Assembly (NCBI GenBank): GCA_023436145.1
Contig: JAEZKP010000106.1
Location: 1-47,733 of the forward strand
DNA length: 47,733 nt
Direction of reading: 5' to 3'
DNA from: Fibrobacterota bacterium
GTDB lineage: Bacteria; Fibrobacterota; Chitinivibrionia; Chitinivibrionales; Chitinispirillaceae
Numbering within the stretch: the first letter of the stretch is position 1; the number at the start of each line of letters is the position of its first letter. The notes beneath the pieces were generated by a model. That model was not told the DNA's origin. It made no database searches and saw nothing but the letters and a program-made list of their open reading frames with translations. The translations under genes and the position numbers were made by a program. Of this stretch, positions 44,683-47,733 are shown in pieces.

Positions 44683-45057
44683 ATGTCTTCAAATCACAAT
44701 CAAAACCAAGCGATCTGTGACTGCACGATAATCCATGAAGAGGTTATCAATACGGTCAGAGAACTGATTCCAACCGATGAGATCATTTTTGAATTATCCG
44801 ATTTTTTCAAAATTCTGGGGGATAGCACCAGGATTCGAATTCTTTCGGCGCTCTCACATGCGGAAATGTGTGTTTGTGATATCAGCGTACTTCTGAATAT
44901 GAGCCAGTCTGCAGTATCCCATCAATTGCGGCTTTTAAAGCATGCCAGACTTGTAAAATTCCGCAAAGATGGAAAAATTGTCTACTACAGTCTTGATGAC
45001 AACCATATAAGAGATGTCCTGTCAGTCGGTTTTGATCATCTCGGGGAAAGAAAGTAA
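44683..45057 (+). CDS. ArsR/SmtB-family metal-responsive repressor (zinc/cadmium type)
   Basis: A 124-residue winged-helix repressor. The recognition region is SDFFKILGDSTRIRILSALS through SQSAVSHQLRLLKHARLV. Two metal sites are visible: a CadC-like alpha3 CVCD with an N-terminal C-D-C, and an SmtB-like alpha5 site D-x-H-x10-H-x2-E at the C-terminus. This suggests zinc, cadmium or lead sensing and derepression of the following P-type ATPase gene (1-nt gap). I chose the ATG at 44683, with AAGGG 8 nt upstream; the ATG at 44635 lies inside the operator and would add 16 residues. The operator at 44616-44637 supports autoregulation. Confidence 0.92.
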   Translation: MSSNHNQNQAICDCTIIHEEVINTVRELIPTDEIIFELSDFFKILGDSTRIRILSALSHAEMCVCDISVLLNMSQSAVSHQLRLLKHARLVKFRKDGKIVYYSLDDNHIRDVLSVGFDHLGERK

Positions 45058-45058
45058 A

Positions 45059-47173
45059 ATGAAAACCAGATTCCGCCTTACTAATTTAGACTGTGCCAAC
45101 TGCGCGGCAAAAATAGAACAGCACCTCAGAAATCAACCCGGGCTGGAAGATTCCACGATAAATTTCGCTACGCTCACTTTATTTACTGCTACCGATGACC
45201 TGAAAAAGTTACGCAGAGAGATAAAATCGATCGAACCGGACGTAGATATTCAACCCTGGCGAATTGCTCAGTTTAAGGCTGCATCGGAGCAAACACTGAA
45301 TCCCCGACAGCAGATATCCATCATTTCAATTTCCATAGTGCTTGTAGCACTATTACTTCTATTTGAGAATAGATTGCATGAATCAGATCTTGGGATACTG
45401 GAATACGTTATTGCAGGTGTTGCATATCTTTTAAGTGGATGGGGTGTTTTAAAAAGTGCATTCAGGACGATCCGTGATAAGCAGTGGTTTAATGAACATG
45501 TGCTGATGACAATTGCCACAATGGGAGCATTTGCTATCCATGCGCTTGAAGAAGCGGTTGGTGTGATGGTCTTTTATCAGATCGGTGAATTACTGCAGAA
45601 CCTGGCAGTAGCAAAATCCAGATCTTCAATAAGTGCACTTCTGGAGATAAGACCGGAATTTGCAAATGTTAAATCAGGATCAGAAACCAAAAGGGTTTCA
45701 CCGGAAGCGGTAAAAGTTGGAGACATACTGATTGTCAAAGCAGGAGAAAAAATACCTCTTGATGGTGAAGTTATTGATGGCACATCTCAGATTAATACAT
45801 CCGTACTTACCGGAGAATCGGTTCCTCAGGTGGTAAGATCAGGAGACAGAGTGCTTGCCGGAGAACTGGCCATGAGCGGTATGCTGACTGTAAAGGTAAC
45901 CAGGCCTTTTTCAGAATCATCAGTGACCAGAATTCTTGACATGGTAGAAAACGCTGCCGGTAAAAAGGCTCGAACCGAGCAGTTTATGACCCGTTTTGCC
46001 CGGTACTACACCCCTGCAGTGGTGATTCTGGCAGCTTTTCTGGCAGTTTTTCCGCCTTTGTTGATTCCAGATCAGTCTTTTACTGTCTGGATTTACAGAG
46101 CATTGGTATTACTGGTGATTTCCTGTCCATGTGCGCTTATTGTTTCAATACCATTGGGATATTTTGGTGGTATCGGGGGAGCATCACGCAACGGCATACT
46201 GGTAAAAGGTTCAAACTTCATAGATGCACTTTCCAGAATTAAAAGTGTGGTTTTTGATAAGACCGGAACTCTTACCAAAGGTGTTTTTACAGTTAATAAT
46301 GTCGTACCTGCAAATGGCTTCCAGGAAAGTGAAGTTCTTCAGTGTGCTGCCATTGCAGAGTATCACTCCAATCATCCAATTGCCAAATCTATCGTTCAGG
46401 CATTTGCCCGGCATGGTGGTTCAGTCGATCATTTTAAAATCACTGATCATCAGGAAATCTCCGGGTATGGAGTCAAATCGGTTTGTGGGGATCAGACTAT
46501 CACTGCAGGAAATGATGCATTGCTGCATAAGCAAAACATAGCTCATCCGGTGTGCGAAACAGAAGGCTCGGTGGTGCATGTGACCAGAAATGGAAACTAT
46601 ATGGGCTATCTGTCCATCGGGGATGAATTGAAGGAGGATTCGGTTTCCACCATTCAATCACTACGGGAAGCAGGAATCAAGGACATCTCGATGTTAACAG
46701 GTGACAACTATAAAGCTGCTTCCGAAATTGCCGGACAGCTTCATCTGGACAGGTTTTATGCATCTTTACTTCCGGAGCAGAAAGTCCATCAGTTCGAGGC
46801 GATTTTAGAGGAGAAGGACCATGATGGGCTGGTGGCTTTTGTGGGTGATGGAATAAATGATGCACCGGTGATCGCCCGGGCTGATGTAGGAATCGCAATG
46901 GGTGCACTTGGTTCAGAAGCTGCCATTGAGACTGCAGATGTGGTACTTATGACCGATGATCCATCAAAAATCGTGCAGGCAGTAAAGATTGGAAAACATA
47001 CCAGATCCATTGTTTTACAGAATATTATCATGGCACTGGTCATAAAGTTGGTTTTTGTGGGATTAGGGAGCATGGGGCTGGCGAACATGTGGGAAGCGGT
47101 TTTTGCAGACATGGGGGTAGCACTTCTGGCGGTATTAAATTCATCAAGAGCTTTAAATGTAAACCGGTTATAA
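45059..47173 (+). CDS. P1B-2-type heavy-metal-exporting ATPase (ZntA/CadA-like)
   Basis: A 704-residue membrane ATPase. The N-terminal heavy-metal-associated domain has D-C-A-N-C (C-x2-C), and there is only one such domain. The transmembrane metal site SCPCALIVS, the phosphorylation motif DKTGTLT, MLTGDN, VGDGINDAP and the P1B-2 helix with the metal-binding Asp (FADMGVALLAVLNSSRAL) are all present. This subgroup exports Zn2+, Cd2+ or Pb2+ using ATP. The start codon follows the repressor stop by 1 nt, so expression is coupled to metal sensing. It belongs to the inner membrane. Confidence 0.93.
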   Translation: MKTRFRLTNLDCANCAAKIEQHLRNQPGLEDSTINFATLTLFTATDDLKKLRREIKSIEPDVDIQPWRIAQFKAASEQTLNPRQQISIISISIVLVALLLLFENRLHESDLGILEYVIAGVAYLLSGWGVLKSAFRTIRDKQWFNEHVLMTIATMGAFAIHALEEAVGVMVFYQIGELLQNLAVAKSRSSISALLEIRPEFANVKSGSETKRVSPEAVKVGDILIVKAGEKIPLDGEVIDGTSQINTSVLTGESVPQVVRSGDRVLAGELAMSGMLTVKVTRPFSESSVTRILDMVENAAGKKARTEQFMTRFARYYTPAVVILAAFLAVFPPLLIPDQSFTVWIYRALVLLVISCPCALIVSIPLGYFGGIGGASRNGILVKGSNFIDALSRIKSVVFDKTGTLTKGVFTVNNVVPANGFQESEVLQCAAIAEYHSNHPIAKSIVQAFARHGGSVDHFKITDHQEISGYGVKSVCGDQTITAGNDALLHKQNIAHPVCETEGSVVHVTRNGNYMGYLSIGDELKEDSVSTIQSLREAGIKDISMLTGDNYKAASEIAGQLHLDRFYASLLPEQKVHQFEAILEEKDHDGLVAFVGDGINDAPVIARADVGIAMGALGSEAAIETADVVLMTDDPSKIVQAVKIGKHTRSIVLQNIIMALVIKLVFVGLGSMGLANMWEAVFADMGVALLAVLNSSRALNVNRL

Positions 47174-47204
47174 TGAATTTTTCTAAGCGACAAGCTCGCA
47201 TACA

Positions 47205-47504
47205 CCGATTCTGAATAAAACGCTGCTGACCATTCGTCCTGGAAATCATCTGTCCAAACGTACAGTAGAGAAAATTTAAACTAATGCATGTGAGAAACGG
47301 AAAGTGGACCCACAGGGCGGAATCCACTCATTAAGACACAGTTTTGCCACACATTTACTGGAACAGGGAGTTGATCTTCGCTATATTCAGGAACTTTTAG
47401 GACATGCTTCAACCAAGACAACTGAAATTTACACCCACGTTGCTGCACATAAGATTGTTTCAATAAGAAGTCCGATAGCGGGTTTTTTGGGCAAGGCTGT
47501 TTAA
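47205..47504 (+). pseudogene. Decayed tyrosine recombinase (integrase) C-terminal fragment
   Basis: From about 47205 a single frame encodes the C-terminal half of an XerC/integron-type tyrosine recombinase: LSKRTVEKI, a TAA stop at 47277-47279, then NACEKRKVDPQ, HSLRHSFATHLLEQGVDLRY and LGHASTKTTEIYTHV, with the H-x2-R box, the His of LGH and the catalytic Tyr. The N-terminal domain and first catalytic Arg region are absent, and the internal stop breaks the frame, so it is a remnant. A short open frame from a GTG at 47304 covers only the part after the stop. It follows the ATPase gene with no spacer gene. Confidence 0.78.
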
Positions 47505-47711
47505 AAATATCACTTTTAAGCACACGTATCACATTGTTTTTTAACAGGTTACAAGCCGCCATACTGCCCTGCACAGAATGTACGGGGCATATTTAATCCA
47601 ATCTTCAAAAATCCGAAATAGGTATAAAAAAGTTTATGTTTCTTAACAGAACCATAGCGGAGATGTTTTTTGTTAGCTATATTAAAAAGCATTGCATAGG
47701 AAGTAGGGCAT

Positions 47712-47732
47712 GCCGCAATTCGTCATTGCGGC
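47712..47732. repeat. Inverted repeat at the window end
   Basis: Perfect 8-bp arms GCCGCAAT / ATTGCGGC around a 5-nt loop, at the very right edge, so its context is cut. It may be part of a REP-like or recombination-site element. The 207 bp between it and the recombinase remnant show nothing else I can support. Confidence 0.45.
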
Positions 47733-47733
47733 C

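Noticed and set aside
1..47733. tRNA, rRNA, CRISPR array or riboswitch
   Set aside because: I looked for cloverleaf-like and repeat-spacer structures and found none that I could support by eye; a covariance-model search would be decisive.

Overview
The window looks like a chromosomal segment of a Fibrobacterota-type bacterium (Fibrobacter / Chitinispirillum-like). The pointers are a TIGR02147-type regulator paired with a small lipoprotein (a paralogous family I associate with Fibrobacter), secreted plant or algal polysaccharide-degrading enzymes with short C-terminal beta-rich tails that resemble sorting modules, and a moderately AT-rich, densely packed gene layout. The taxon is an inference from family recognition; no rRNA or tRNA gene is present to confirm it.

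Left block, almost all on the minus strand (about 0.5-17.7 kb): a housekeeping run. Read in the direction of transcription it is bifunctional nuclease-like protein, orphan TPR/periplasmic-binding protein, ftsX, an EnvC-like LytM protein, holB, ricT (PSP1), metG, recJ, argH, a PP2C phosphatase/histidine-kinase-like ATPase fusion, coaE, a polyprenyl-phosphate sugar transferase, a Wzi-like outer-membrane protein and a YkgJ-type cysteine-cluster protein. Many junctions are 4-nt or longer overlaps, so several genes are surely co-transcribed. The extreme left edge holds the N-terminus of a REP-associated (RAYT/Y1-type) transposase, followed by two hairpins of one REP-like family.

Middle block, plus strand (18.0-28.6 kb): the most interesting part of the window. 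An RND/MMPL exporter, a small secreted protein, a radical SAM enzyme, FabG, FabZ, an intact ketosynthase, a second ketosynthase homologue that has lost all three catalytic residues (chain-length-factor-like), an acyl carrier protein, a CrtI/phytoene-desaturase-like flavoprotein and an ICMT/PEMT-like membrane methyltransferase lie together. This is a self-contained type II fatty-acid/polyketide-like pathway with radical SAM and polyene-redox enzymes and its own exporter. The gene content recalls aryl-polyene clusters and the candidate ladderane clusters of anammox bacteria, but matches neither exactly.

Right block (28.7-47.7 kb): alaA-like aminotransferase; a PilX-like protein with Ser-Gly repeats; a two-gene polysaccharide utilisation unit (GH105-like hydrolase with its signal peptide out of frame across a 10-A tract, and a BNR-repeat protein that may be a lyase); a PLD-nuclease/DEAD helicase with DUF3427 and a small partner (a plausible defence module); the TIGR02147 regulator/lipoprotein pair; a secreted protein; two near-identical 175-bp repeats; a multi-domain GH5 glycanase; a zinc/cadmium-type ArsR repressor with a clear operator, followed by a P1B-type metal-exporting ATPase; and a decayed tyrosine-recombinase fragment. 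The accessory genes, repeats and recombinase remnant suggest a more fluid region than the left block.
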